A DNA stretch of 39,948 nucleotides from Flavobacteriaceae bacterium (GCA_002707745.1 PANU01000032.1:1-39948); one strand, 5' to 3'; positions 7,127-15,048 are shown, counted from the first letter of the stretch. The notes: generated by a model not told the origin, from the letters alone. Numbers and translations are program-made.

Positions 7127-8017
7127 TTAAATCACTTTTTTAGCTGGATCCATTAGTGCTAATGGTAAGCATTTTGGAATTATATAAGCTGAAAAGGTTT
7201 CAAATTTGCCAATGAACTCCCCATCTACCTGAAGAGCGACAGGATGTTTACTCTCCACCGCTACCGACGCTGCATGGTATCTATGTATGTAAGGCTCTTG
7301 TTTGGATGTTTTATTAAAGAATGTTTTTAGAATTTCCCAAAAACTCAATCTTTTGTATAATATCACCTCGAAAAATCCATCGTCTATTTTACCTATCGGA
7401 TTTATATTGGCTCCCGTTCCATATTTCTTTGCATTTGCAAACGCTAATAGCACACCAGCACTCTCAATAACCTTATCTTCCAGATGTATCTTAAATCTAT
7501 ATGGATAATCCGATTTGAACAGCGTAGGCAGGCTATGTAGCGCATAGCCAAGCATACCACGGGAATTCGTTTTTTCGTAGTTATAAATTAGTTCCGCATT
7601 AATTCCGATATCGGCTATGTGCAAACAAATAATATCGTTTACACAAAGGGCATCGATGGTTTGTGTGTAATGGGCAAATGCAACCTCAAATTGTTCGGGC
7701 AATGTCTTGGGATACTCCAAAGACGTCAACAATCCATTGGCAGATCCACATGCCAGGATTCCCAATACAATATTTTTATTAAGTAATTGAGAAGCCACCA
7801 TTGCAATGGTGCCATCACCACCAGCCACGATCACGCGATGATACGTATTAGAGGATAATTTTTCTTCAATTCTTTTAGCGTCCTCCGCTCCTGTCGTGAA
7901 GTAAAATTCTATGTCAAATTCAAATTTTTCAGCAAATTTTCTGGCTGTATGCTCCACTTTAGCAGCATCTATCGATCCGGCAACGGGGTTAATCACAAAG
8001 AGGAGGTTTGATTTCAT
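7127..8017 (-). CDS. Diacylglycerol kinase family lipid kinase
   Basis: A 296-residue cytosolic protein of the DagK/YegS/BmrU family, which phosphorylates diacylglycerol or related lipids with ATP. The nucleotide-loop motif GGDGT lies at residues 66-70, preceded by FVINPVAG near the start. GILACGSANGL (family form GTxND/AN) lies at about 87-97 and GKIDDGFFEV in the C-terminal lobe. The usual 'GTGND' is changed to CGSAN, a form seen in some family members. The gene is divergent from an App1-type phosphatase gene with a 55-base gap, suggesting a shared control region and opposing reactions on phosphatidic acid or a related lipid. Confidence 0.88.
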   Translation of the reverse strand: MKSNLLFVINPVAGSIDAAKVEHTARKFAEKFEFDIEFYFTTGAEDAKRIEEKLSSNTYHRVIVAGGDGTIAMVASQLLNKNIVLGILACGSANGLLTSLEYPKTLPEQFEVAFAHYTQTIDALCVNDIICLHIADIGINAELIYNYEKTNSRGMLGYALHSLPTLFKSDYPYRFKIHLEDKVIESAGVLLAFANAKKYGTGANINPIGKIDDGFFEVILYKRLSFWEILKTFFNKTSKQEPYIHRYHAASVAVESKHPVALQVDGEFIGKFETFSAYIIPKCLPLALMDPAKKVI

Positions 8018-8072
8018 TAGAATTCGATATATTTAGTACTATAAATTTATCCAAAATTTAGGATTAATCAAT

Positions 8073-9044
8073 ATGAAAGTAGACATCAGTATCTATCGGG
8101 GATACATGAACGATAAAGAATTAACCATTTCGGGACACGTTTTTAGGTCCTGGGCACCCAGTCAATACAGTATTGAAAAGCGAGCCATAAAACACAGCTT
8201 GTCTATACTAAAAATGTTTACCATAAAACCAATGTCCAACGAGACAGTAACCCTTCAATTTGAAGATCTCAGCGTGTCTACAAAAACACTCAAAGACGGG
8301 TATTTCAATTTTAATATTCCTTTCAACAAAAATTTAGAAAGCGGATGGCATTCCTGTTCTATAAAATGCGCCATTGGTACATTCAATATCATTTCGAATG
8401 GTGAAATATTAAAGCCACATACCGGTAGGTATGGTATAATCTCAGATATCGATGATACTTTTTTAGTATCCCACAGTGCAAATTTCTTTAAGAAACTCTA
8501 TGTAATGTTGACCCAAAATATCGATAACCGTGAAGTATTTGATGATGTCCCAAAGCATTACCAGGCTCTTAGCAAGGCTGGACAGACAAACGAAGATTCA
8601 TATAATTCTTTTTTCTACGTGTCCAGTAGTGAATGGAACCTGTACTCTTTTATCGTGGCGATTGCTAATAAATACCATTTACCGAAAGCTGTTCTCAAAC
8701 TAAAAAAAATAAAAACCGGACTTGGTGATTTTTTATTTACAGGCAGCGGAAGCCACGATCATAAATTTGAAAAAATCAAAGAAATCATATCGTTTTACCC
8801 AGAATTGGATTATGTCCTTTTAGGGGACGATTCCCAACGGGACCCCTTTCTTTATGAGCGCATTTGCAAGGTATTTCCTAAAAACATTAAAACTATCTAC
8901 ATACGTCAAACCAGGAAAAAACCGAAAGAAAAGGTTCAGGCGGCATTACAAAATATAGACTCCATGGGTATTGAATATCTGTATTTTAGAAATAGTAGTG
9001 AAGCCATAGCACATTCGGAAGAAATTGGCTTCATGGATATCTAA
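8073..9044 (+). CDS. App1 family (DUF2183) phosphatidate phosphatase-like protein
   Basis: A 323-residue soluble protein with the App1 catalytic domain, a HAD-type phosphatase. ISDIDDTFLVS at about residues 123-133 contains the DxDxT nucleophile motif, and FFYVSSSEWNLY, GLGDFLFTGSGSHDHK and DYVLLGDDSQRDP follow in the expected HAD order. The N-terminal 110 residues form a beta-rich region found in bacterial members. Yeast App1 dephosphorylates phosphatidic acid; bacterial substrates are mostly unproven. It is divergent from the diacylglycerol-kinase-like gene, so the two could make and remove the same lipid phosphate. ATG at 8073 is kept because the beta-rich N-terminus starts there. Confidence 0.85.
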   Translation: MKVDISIYRGYMNDKELTISGHVFRSWAPSQYSIEKRAIKHSLSILKMFTIKPMSNETVTLQFEDLSVSTKTLKDGYFNFNIPFNKNLESGWHSCSIKCAIGTFNIISNGEILKPHTGRYGIISDIDDTFLVSHSANFFKKLYVMLTQNIDNREVFDDVPKHYQALSKAGQTNEDSYNSFFYVSSSEWNLYSFIVAIANKYHLPKAVLKLKKIKTGLGDFLFTGSGSHDHKFEKIKEIISFYPELDYVLLGDDSQRDPFLYERICKVFPKNIKTIYIRQTRKKPKEKVQAALQNIDSMGIEYLYFRNSSEAIAHSEEIGFMDI

Positions 9045-9258
9045 CAGGTATCGGAACGATAGATTTTACTAACTTTAAACAGTCAACCTCTATAAAACGG
9101 CCACGGTTAATTTGCCGTTGTTTAGGTGAGGTAATTGGAATAATCTTCTGTAATGCAGCATCTATATCGCGCAGGTATTTTTCAAGAATAGAATAACTAC
9201 TATATATAGCAAGCGAGCGAATGGAAATCGCAACTAGCGACTCCCAGGTGGTGGTGAA
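9031..9258 (-). pseudogene. Chimeric remnant: DUF421 5' end joined to an unknown 3' end
   Basis: On the minus strand from 9258 the frame reads FTTTWESLVAISI, closely matching the intact DUF421 protein (FTTDLESLLAISI, residues 5-17); DNA identity in this stretch is high. The codon before it, Trp in the intact gene, is TAG here, and there is no start. The same frame then stays open for about 60 codons of unrelated protein (ILEKYLRDIDAALQKIIP, then NRGRFIEVDCLKL) and stops at 9031-9033, inside the last codons of the App1 gene. I read this as a decayed fusion scar. The source of the second half is not recognised. Confidence 0.6.
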
Positions 9259-9496
9259 CTATATTCTAATGGGTGTATCCTGGTTGTGCACCTATCCAAA
9301 GAGGGAAAGGCATCAGGGTTAAAGTTTTTGTTTAATTAAAATTACTAAAAAAATTAAACAAGTTTTTTAAATATCCTCCCCAATTTTTACCCTAATGGTT
9401 AAAACTTGCTTAAGACTCTGCTAAAATCAATTTAAAGTGTGTTCAATGAAAAGCGTTCTTTTATAATTTAGATAAAAACTTATAAAATAAATTATT
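9259..9496. other. AT-rich gap with no gene seen
   Basis: Between the DUF421 remnant and the short ORF at 9497 I see no coding pattern. It holds A/T runs and a weak TATAATTT-like element near 9460-9475 that could serve the downstream ORF, but there is no convincing pair of promoter boxes. Confidence 0.4.
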
Positions 9497-9616
9497 ATGA
9501 TACTGAATGAATCCCAACCCAACGAATTTGAAAAATCTATCTACGATGAAGATCAAAGAACAAACAAAATATTAGTTTCCTCTTTAGACGATCCCGATTT
9601 TTGGTTATTCGTATAG
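9497..9616 (+). CDS. Possible 39-residue acidic small protein
   Basis: A short ORF reading MILNESQPNEFEKSIYDEDQ and on to DDPDFWLFV before a TAG. It is acidic, has no membrane helix, no recognised motif and no clear ribosome site. It lies 80 bases upstream of the SDR gene in otherwise gene-free DNA, so it may be a leader peptide, a small stress protein or the 5' scrap of a lost gene. Amino-acid composition is protein-like, which is the only support. Confidence 0.3.
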   Translation: MILNESQPNEFEKSIYDEDQRTNKILVSSLDDPDFWLFV

Positions 9617-9695
9617 AATATTGATAGTAGTTATAGTATGTATATTCATCCTAGAAATATCTTAACAATTAAATTAATTTCAATTAGAAAATGTG

Positions 9696-10544
9696 ATGAG
9701 CAAACCAAAAGAGTTTAAAGAACAAACACAGTCGCAACCAGGAGATGAGTATAAGATGGATCCAAAGCCAGAATATATTCGAGAAAGCTATGCAGGTTGT
9801 GGAAAGTTAACAGACAAAGTAGCTATTATCACCGGAGGTGACAGTGGGATTGGTCGCAGCGTTGCAATACATTTTGCAAGGGAAGGCGCCACTGTTGGTA
9901 TTGTTTATTTAGAAGAAGAGAAAGATGCGCAACGTACAAAAAAATTAGTAGAGAAGGAAAATCAAACTTGTATACTATTCAAAGGGGATGTAACAAATTC
10001 CAATTTCTGTAGGCAGACTGTAAAAAACCTATATGACACTTATGGAAGGCTCGATATCGTGGTTAATAATGCCGCGATGCAATTTCCAAAGGATAGTCTA
10101 ACAGAGATTTCATTAAAAGATTTGCATAAAACTTTTGAGACTAACATTTTCGCTTATTTCTATCTCACTCAGGCAAGTCTTGAGTTTTTACAAGAGGGAG
10201 GTTCAATTATAAATACCTCATCCGTTACAGCCTATAGAGGTAGTGATCACCTTATAGATTACGCCAGTACAAAAGGAGCTATTGTAAGTTTTACAAGGTC
10301 ACTTTCAAAAAATCTTGCCAAAAAAGGAATTCGGGTTAATGGGGTAGCGCCTGGTCCCATTTGGACACCATTAATACCAGCGACATTCAATGACATTAGT
10401 GATTTTGGACAAGACACGCCTTTAGGACGAGCGGGACAACCTAGTGAGGTTGGACCTGCCTACGTTTTTTTAGCTTCGGAGGATAGTAGTTATATCACGG
10501 GACAATTTATTCATATTAATGGGGGAGAAATAGTAGGAGCCTGA
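9696..10544 (+). CDS. SDR family oxidoreductase (YghA / general-stress dehydrogenase type)
   Basis: A 282-residue classical short-chain dehydrogenase. The NAD(P) loop TGGDSGIG lies at residues 46-53, NNAA at about 124-127, the catalytic Ser at about 175 in NTSS, and the YASTK motif (Tyr189, Lys193) follows. The 40-residue N-terminal extension with QSQPGDEYKMDPKPE is typical of the YghA/YdaD/YhxC group, many of which are stress-induced and use aldehydes or sugars. An ATG at 9696 is preferred over the GTG just before it because relatives begin MSKPKEF. The substrate is not known. It converges with a small stress-type gene and probably belongs with the oxidoreductases that follow. Confidence 0.9.
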   Translation: MSKPKEFKEQTQSQPGDEYKMDPKPEYIRESYAGCGKLTDKVAIITGGDSGIGRSVAIHFAREGATVGIVYLEEEKDAQRTKKLVEKENQTCILFKGDVTNSNFCRQTVKNLYDTYGRLDIVVNNAAMQFPKDSLTEISLKDLHKTFETNIFAYFYLTQASLEFLQEGGSIINTSSVTAYRGSDHLIDYASTKGAIVSFTRSLSKNLAKKGIRVNGVAPGPIWTPLIPATFNDISDFGQDTPLGRAGQPSEVGPAYVFLASEDSSYITGQFIHINGGEIVGA

Positions 10545-10637
10545 CAAGAATAAATTCTCGTAATGCAGTTCAATTGAGAAATTTTAAAAGCAGGGAAATT
10601 TTTCTAGTTTAAATGTATATACTAGATTACTAGACTA

Positions 10638-10886
10638 TTAGTGATCCCGAAGTTTCTGAATCAACTCATCCTTATCCATTTTGCTGTACCCTTCTATACC
10701 AATTTCTTTTGCCTTTTTATCGAGTTCTTTCTTAGTACGATCTTCATATTTTTTTGAGTTTCCACCCTTCTTTCCTGAGTTCTTTGTATTAGCTATTCTT
10801 GCAGCTTTTTCCTTACTCATACCCTCGTCCCGTAAAGCTTCGTATTTTTCATCATTTTTAATACTGTCTCCGTGATCTTTAGTCAT
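10638..10886 (-). CDS. Small basic protein with Rho_N/SAP-like C-terminus
   Basis: An 82-residue, lysine-rich, soluble protein. The N-terminal half (DEKYEALRDEGMSKEKAARIAN) resembles the short helix found in DUF7218-type proteins. The last 30 residues (TKKELDKKAKEIGIEGYSKM, then DELIQKLRDH) have the two-helix pattern of Rho N-terminal/SAP-like nucleic-acid-binding modules. A glycine/lysine linker (KNSGKKGGNSKK) joins them. Such proteins usually sit among stress genes, as here. Function is unknown; nucleic-acid binding is an inference from the motif. Confidence 0.75.
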   Translation of the reverse strand: MTKDHGDSIKNDEKYEALRDEGMSKEKAARIANTKNSGKKGGNSKKYEDRTKKELDKKAKEIGIEGYSKMDKDELIQKLRDH

Positions 10887-11056
10887 GATTTATTTTTTAG
10901 TGTGATTTTTTTTAATTAAAAATTTCTGAATGCTATGTAGTAATAACTGTCGATATGTTATTAAAGAATTACTAAATCGCAAACTCAATTATACGATCTA
11001 ATTATCCAAGCATATCTCTATTGTTTTTATTTTAGGTAATATGGATGAGAAACGGG

Positions 11057-11362
11057 TTACCAATTTCTAATCTCTTTACGTAATTCATCTGTGGATTTAT
11101 TGGTTTTAGAAGCCAATTCTATAAAAAAAGCGGCGAAATCATTATTTTCATACTCCAGTTCACCTTCTGAAAGATTATATTTTTCTCTGAAATCATCCAT
11201 GATGTCTTTCCATTTAGTTTTTAACTGCTTTAATATTTCCTCATCATCTTTGTAATCTTCAGGGTTTTTTACATATTCATTATTTCGTTCGGGAAATAAA
11301 TGATGTTTTTCACGCTCAGCACTGTCACCAACAACGTGTTTGGGGTTCTGCTTGTTACTCAT
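11057..11362 (-). CDS. CsbD-like small stress protein (tentative)
   Basis: A 101-residue acidic soluble protein. The C-terminal part (about residues 49-98: LKTKWKDIMDDFREKYNLSE, then a helix and TNKSTDELRKEI) follows the helical order of CsbD-family stress proteins (KGKWNxxKGxxKxKxGxLT, then a second helix ending in a TGKSxEEAE-like segment), but identity is low. The ATG at 11362 is chosen because the upstream alternative adds a poorly conserved FKFYF-type stretch. It sits between two other stress-type genes. It may instead be an unrelated helical protein. Confidence 0.5.
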   Translation of the reverse strand: MSNKQNPKHVVGDSAEREKHHLFPERNNEYVKNPEDYKDDEEILKQLKTKWKDIMDDFREKYNLSEGELEYENNDFAAFFIELASKTNKSTDELRKEIRNW

Positions 11363-11432
11363 AAAATAGAATTTAAAACGTTGAACAACTGACACCTTAG
11401 CCGTCTCTTATTTTTTTGAAAATAGAATTGAC

Positions 11433-12080
11433 TTAATCAGAACTCATTTGCGCTGCCTTTTTTTCTAATTTTTTTACATCTGTAAGATAAGGATTTGATT
11501 TAAGAGCTTTAGCAAGATGAACCATATTATTCACCATCAGTAGCATCATATTATTAGTAAACTCATGTTTGTCACCTCCAGCTTCTATATAGCTAGGTCC
11601 AGGACCCGCTTCTCCTACATAATAAGTAAAGGCATTAACGGGTATGGAAAAGCCGTGTTCTGAAAGATCAAAAACAATACTGGCAATAGCTTTCTTTGCT
11701 CCATCTTCGTTTCCATCTACCATTACACCTGCTACTTTATTGTAAGTAAAATATTGACCATCTTCCTCATTTCCTTCTTCCATAATACCATCCATTCGTT
11801 CTGCGACCATTTTAATCACAGAACTTCTATCGCCACGCCATATTGGAGTTGCTAGCACCAACATATCTGTATTTTTTATTTTTTCAAGAATTTTAGGCCA
11901 CTCATCTCCATCTCCTTCGTCTGAAGAAGTACCAAATTTTATATTATAATCACAAATACGAACAATTTCTGTTTCAACATCTAAGTCGTTAAAGATTTTT
12001 GAAGCATTGTCAATAAATGCTCTTGTATTAGATTTCTCTGAAGATTTCTTTAAGGTACAATTTAAAAAAAGTGCTTTCAT
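11433..12080 (-). CDS. Flavodoxin-fold NAD(P)H-dependent FMN reductase family protein
   Basis: A 215-residue flavodoxin-like protein. It starts MKALFLNCTLKKSSEKSNT, the phosphate-binding loop of this family, and continues with LVLATPIWRGDRSSVIKMVAERMDG (about residues 75-99), where the TPIWxG loop contacts FMN. It ends with a long helix rich in Lys and Glu. Relatives are NAD(P)H:quinone or azo-type reductases. It lies on the same strand as, and 120 bases downstream of, the zinc dehydrogenase gene, and may share its transcript. Confidence 0.85.
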   Translation of the reverse strand: MKALFLNCTLKKSSEKSNTRAFIDNASKIFNDLDVETEIVRICDYNIKFGTSSDEGDGDEWPKILEKIKNTDMLVLATPIWRGDRSSVIKMVAERMDGIMEEGNEEDGQYFTYNKVAGVMVDGNEDGAKKAIASIVFDLSEHGFSIPVNAFTYYVGEAGPGPSYIEAGGDKHEFTNNMMLLMVNNMVHLAKALKSNPYLTDVKKLEKKAAQMSSD

Positions 12081-12200
12081 ATTGAATTAGTTTTTAATGT
12101 ATTAGTATTCAAAATTTAATTGCAGGCTTGTTACTACTAATGTTACTCTATATAAATTTATTTCCATCTATTGGCAAGTCCGGTAATAAGCACAATAAAT

Positions 12201-13349
12201 TTAAGGAGTGAGCACTACTTTTACACATCCATCATTTTTATTTCTAAATTTTTTATAGGCTTCAGGCGCTTCATCTAATTTCATTCTATGCGTAATTATA
12301 AAGGATGGATCTATTTTTCCTTCTTCTACCTTTTTTAAAAGTGGTTCCAAATAATGTTGCATATGGGTTTGACCCATTTTCAGGTTGAGAGCTTTATTCA
12401 TAGCTATACCAAAAGGCAACTCATTAACTTTACCTATATATACACCTGGTATGGAAACATTGCCTCCTTTTTTACAATTTTTAAAAATTTGAGCAAGAGC
12501 ATTTGGCTGTGAATTATCTAGGTCCTTTTTCAATCCTTCAGTTCCATGCGCTTCAGCACCAACTGCATCAATACAACAATCTGGACCTCGTCCATTTGTC
12601 ATTTCCATAAGCTTAGCATATACTTCTTCTGCATCAACCGTTCTTATAACTTCCGCTTTACTATGCTTTTCGGCCATATCTAAACGTTCCTTTATAACAT
12701 CAATGGCTATTACTCTCTTCGCTCCAAACATCCACGCACTCTGGATTGCAAACTGTCCTACAGGACCACAGCCCCAGATTGCAACAGTATCACCCTTTTT
12801 TATTTCAGCATTTTCAGCAGCCATATATCCTGTCGGAAATATATCAGACAGAAAAAGAGCTTGCTCATCAGATAAAGAATCAGGAACCATAATTGGTCCT
12901 ACGTCTGCATAAGGAACCCGTACATACTCTGCTTGTCCCCCCGAGAAACCACCTAGCATATGGGAATATCCAAATAATCCCGAAACTGCATGTCCTAAAT
13001 TCTCTCTGCATAATTCTTCATTAGGATTAGAATTATCGCAGAGTGAATACTTGCTATCATCGCAATACTCACAATCACCGCAGGCAATGGTAAAGGGTAT
13101 GACTACACGATCCCCTTTTTTAAACTTTTTCACATTATTACCTATTTCTACCACCTCCCCCATAAATTCATGACCTAAAATATCACCATCTTTCATAGTA
13201 GGAACTAAATCTCCATATATATGCAAATCCGATCCGCAAATGGCTGTAGAAGTTACCTTAATAATAATATCATTTGGGTCCTCAATTTTTGGATCTGGAA
13301 CATTATCGATTCTCACATCCTCTTTTCCATGATAACAAAGCGCTTTCAT
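12201..13349 (-). CDS. Zinc-dependent alcohol dehydrogenase (MDR family, formaldehyde-dehydrogenase-like)
   Basis: A 382-residue medium-chain dehydrogenase. Catalytic zinc ligands Cys38 (AICGSD) and His60-Glu61 (GHE), structural zinc cysteines 90, 93, 96 and 104 (CGDCEYC ... C), and the NAD(H) Rossmann loop [10 protein letters not shown] in the middle are all present. The insert [17 protein letters not shown] and the length of about 380 match the group that includes glutathione-independent formaldehyde dehydrogenases, although the substrate is unknown. It probably acts on small aldehydes or alcohols in the cytosol. It is the outermost intact gene of the stress block; an integrase remnant lies behind its start. 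Confidence 0.9.
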   Translation of the reverse strand: MKALCYHGKEDVRIDNVPDPKIEDPNDIIIKVTSTAICGSDLHIYGDLVPTMKDGDILGHEFMGEVVEIGNNVKKFKKGDRVVIPFTIACGDCEYCDDSKYSLCDNSNPNEELCRENLGHAVSGLFGYSHMLGGFSGGQAEYVRVPYADVGPIMVPDSLSDEQALFLSDIFPTGYMAAENAEIKKGDTVAIWGCGPVGQFAIQSAWMFGAKRVIAIDVIKERLDMAEKHSKAEVIRTVDAEEVYAKLMEMTNGRGPDCCIDAVGAEAHGTEGLKKDLDNSQPNALAQIFKNCKKGGNVSIPGVYIGKVNELPFGIAMNKALNLKMGQTHMQHYLEPLLKKVEEGKIDPSFIITHRMKLDEAPEAYKKFRNKNDGCVKVVLTP

Positions 13350-13524
13350 ATCTATTTAATTATTAAAGAGTTATTAATTCTATTTTTTCAACATATTTAA
13401 TCAAAAACTAAAGTTACACAATAACTGTGAACAGTATTAGTTAAGGAAATAATAAGAATAGGTTAAAAATTTATAATAAATCTATCCCCACATTTAATCT
13501 TACGGGAATTCATAAACGATTTGT

Positions 13525-14157
13525 CTAGTCGCGCAGTTCAGCTAACGTCTGGAAGATGGTACTGAGCGCTACACCGGTATTGTTTCTAGTTCGTGTACTG
13601 GAACGCTCCAAAACTTCATTTAAGGAGTCCACAACGTGTTTCATAGTCACTTCCTCATCGATACCTTCTTGCCCCATGTTCTTTTCCAGATAGCGCTTCA
13701 ATTGCTTCACCTTATTTTGGTAAGTGATGATGGTCGATTTTGCAACTATGTTTGCTTAATGACCAGTGCCATCTCAAAAGCCTTTGTACAGGCATTCCCT
13801 TTTTCTTGCGCTTGGGTTTAACGGCGGGGTATTCTGATTCGTATGCACCTTCGAAGTGTGCTCGGGACGCGCATCGGGATTATATCATTTTTTCAGGAAA
13901 TCGGTTAAACTACGTCGCAACAAAGTAAGAATCTCTAACCGCTCCACTTTTGTGGAATAGCTGTTGGCATTGCCATAGATGGGTGCCTAGCGTTTCAACT
14001 TTCCGGTTTCGGGATCGCGGAAGGAAAAATAGACGTACCATCTCTTGGAGAGATCGCCCTTGGCATCATAGATTTTTGGTTGTGAAAATTGTTTCTTTTT
14101 TTTCAAATCGTATTCCAAATCGTATTCAAATGGAAGAAAATTCGACAATGAAGACAT
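13525..14157 (-). pseudogene. Decayed N-terminal half of a tyrosine recombinase (integrase)
   Basis: On the minus strand from ATG 14157 the product reads SQPKIYDAKGDLSKRWYVYF, then FRDPETGKLKR and a TAG at 13987-13989, then APIYGNANSYSTKVERLEIL and a TGA at 13885-13887. After frame changes near 13800 and 13740, the SAM-like part TIITYQNKVKQLKRYLEKNM runs on to RTRNNTGVALSTIFQTLAEL and a TAG at 13525. This is the arm-binding and SAM-like region of Bacteroidota phage/ICE integrases. The catalytic domain (R...HxxR...Y) is absent. At least two nonsense codons and two frameshifts make it inactive. It lies beside the 3' end of a tRNA gene, the usual place for an integrase. Confidence 0.85.
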
Positions 14158-14189
14158 AAAAAAAGCGGTTTAGCTTCCGCTAAACCGCT
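14155..14189 (-). terminator. Rho-independent terminator after the tRNA/GIY-YIG array
   Basis: A 10-bp perfect stem, AGCGGTTTAG with CTAAACCGCT (14164-14173 and 14180-14189), has a six-base loop and, on the minus strand, a run of U residues (14157-14163). It follows the last tRNA 3' fragment and would end transcripts from the tRNA promoter. Confidence 0.8.
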
Positions 14190-14211
14190 CTGGTGTTGGA
14201 TTTCTCCTTAG

Positions 14212-14237
14212 TAGCGGGAACTGGACTCGAACCAGTG
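14212..14237 (-). repeat. Duplicated 3' end of tRNA-fMet (copy A)
   Basis: These 26 bases are identical to the T arm and acceptor 3' strand of the intact tRNA gene at 14906-14978. On the minus strand they follow the GIY-YIG stop codon through a GC-rich palindrome (14238-14251, TCCGCCGCGGCGGA). The bases between stop and palindrome also resemble the tRNA D-to-anticodon region with an altered anticodon arm. Confidence 0.9.
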
Positions 14238-14264
14238 TCCGCCGCGGCGGATAGGAGCCCCCGG

Positions 14265-14516
14265 CTAATCAAATTTTATATTTTTTGCAATAAATTCTCT
14301 TCCCACACCAGACTTCAACCACTTTTCCCTGCATAAAGCCTCCTGCTTTGTAGCATAAAACTCCATATAAATTACGTGCCAGGGTCGATACCGGGCAGTC
14401 CAACCCTTTCCAAATTCATTATGAGAACGTATTCGGGAGATTAAATCAGAAGTATGCCCTGTATATAGCTTGTTAGCTCTGTAGGAAGACAATATATAAA
14501 CCACAAATTCACCCAT
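14265..14516 (-). CDS. GIY-YIG nuclease family protein, copy A
   Basis: An 83-residue single-domain GIY-YIG nuclease of the YhbQ/UPF0213-like kind. FVVYILSSYRANKLYTGHTS contains the family signature (VYI ... YTG), followed by the catalytic Arg region (ISRIRSHN) and the catalytic Glu in EALCREKWLKSG; all are intact. The protein ends with FIAKNIKFD. The stop codon TAG falls at the start of tRNA-like sequence. The ATG follows directly after the U-run of the terminator at 14517-14549, so expression probably needs read-through. It differs from copy B by only two residues (Ala for Asn and Gln for Lys). Confidence 0.88.
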   Translation of the reverse strand: MGEFVVYILSSYRANKLYTGHTSDLISRIRSHNEFGKGWTARYRPWHVIYMEFYATKQEALCREKWLKSGVGREFIAKNIKFD

Positions 14517-14549
14517 AAAAAAACTCCCCTAAAAAAATATAGGGGAGTT
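14517..14549 (-). terminator. Terminator hairpin ahead of GIY-YIG copy A
   Basis: On the minus strand AACTCCCCT pairs with AGGGGAGTT (14522-14530 and 14541-14549), with an A-rich loop and a U-run that ends at the ATG of the following ORF. A near-identical hairpin lies at 14864-14897 behind the intact tRNA. Confidence 0.75.
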
Positions 14550-14557
14550 CTCTATTG

Positions 14558-14583
14558 TAGCGGGAACTGGACTCGAACCAGTG
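14558..14583 (-). repeat. Duplicated 3' end of tRNA-fMet (copy B)
   Basis: The same 26 bases as in copy A and in the intact tRNA, again preceded on the minus strand by the palindrome TCCGCCGCGGCGGA (14584-14597). This marks the border between the two tandem units. Confidence 0.9.
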
Positions 14584-14611
14584 TCCGCCGCGGCGGATAG
14601 GAGCCCCCCGG

Positions 14612-14863
14612 CTAATCAAATTTTATATTTTTTGCAATAAATTCTCTTCCCACACCAGACTTCAACCACTTTTCCCTGCATAAAGCCTCCTTCTTTGTAG
14701 CATAAAACTCCATATAAATTACGTGCCAGGGTCGATACCGGGCAGTCCAACCCTTTCCAAATTCATTATGAGAACGTATTCGAGAGATTAAATCAGAAGT
14801 ATGCCCTGTATATAGCTTGTTATTTCTGTAGGAAGACAATATATAAACCACAAATTCACCCAT
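14612..14863 (-). CDS. GIY-YIG nuclease family protein, copy B
   Basis: An 83-residue protein nearly identical to copy A, with the same intact VYI ... YTG signature, Arg and Glu. ATG 14863 is chosen because it matches the start of copy A exactly; an upstream in-frame start would place translation inside the terminator hairpin. Homing-type GIY-YIG enzymes cut a specific site and spread by repair, which would fit an element that carries its own target flank, but small stand-alone GIY-YIG proteins have few proven roles. Confidence 0.88.
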   Translation of the reverse strand: MGEFVVYILSSYRNNKLYTGHTSDLISRIRSHNEFGKGWTARYRPWHVIYMEFYATKKEALCREKWLKSGVGREFIAKNIKFD

Positions 14864-14897
14864 AAAAAAACTCCCCAAAAAAAAATATAGGGGAGTT
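14864..14897 (-). terminator. Terminator of the tRNA-fMet transcript
   Basis: On the minus strand AACTCCCC pairs with GGGGAGTT (14869-14876 and 14890-14897) around an A/T loop, followed by a U-run at 14864-14870. It starts about nine bases after the tRNA 3' end and should end most tRNA transcripts before the GIY-YIG ORF. Confidence 0.8.
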
Positions 14898-14905
14898 CTC
14901 TATTG

Positions 14906-14978
<73 letters not shown>

Positions 14979-14997
14979 ATGTATGTTTATCTTCAAG

Positions 14998-15048
14998 CGA
15001 CTTTCGAGTTGTGAACCCGACGAGTTAGCTATCTGGGCTAAGCCCGCG
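14998..15048 (-). pseudogene. Truncated tRNA-like remnant upstream of tRNA-fMet
   Basis: On the minus strand the sequence starts CGCGGGCTTAGCCCAGATAG, like a tRNA acceptor and D arm, continues through CTCGTCGGGTTCACAACTCGA (an anticodon arm with loop TTCACAA) and then loses the T arm. It aligns with the first 50 bases of tRNA-fMet. Both share the block CCCGCGATGTATG at their 5' flank (14973-14985 and 15043-15055), exactly 70 bases apart. It is therefore probably a decayed tandem copy. Confidence 0.6.

Larger units (their letters stand above)
14212..14557 (-). mobile_element. tRNA-fMet-associated GIY-YIG element, copy A
   Basis: A 346-base unit holding, in minus-strand order, a terminator hairpin, a GIY-YIG ORF, a GC palindrome and a 26-base copy of the tRNA-fMet 3' end. 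It is about 97 percent identical to the neighbouring unit at 14558-14905, differing by a few substitutions and one-base indels. The tandem arrangement with a restored tRNA end at each boundary looks like repeated insertion or unequal duplication at the tRNA. No integrase or transposase is present in the unit. Confidence 0.7.
14558..14905 (-). mobile_element. tRNA-fMet-associated GIY-YIG element, copy B
   Basis: A 348-base unit directly behind the intact tRNA-fMet gene. It carries a terminator hairpin, a GIY-YIG ORF, a GC palindrome and its own tRNA 3' end. Comparison with copy A shows one extra C in the run near 14609, a few point differences inside the ORF and a slightly different A-run in the terminator loop. 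The unit adjoins the tRNA without any lost base of the tRNA. Confidence 0.7.

Noticed and set aside
13636-14159. Plus-strand small ORFs in the integrase region
   Set aside because: The minus strand shows coherent integrase sequence across the same bases, with stops and frameshifts; the plus-strand frames are accidental.
14212-14905. The tandem GIY-YIG units as group I or II intron-encoded homing genes
   Set aside because: No intron core is seen, and the tRNA gene is intact rather than split, so splicing is not needed.
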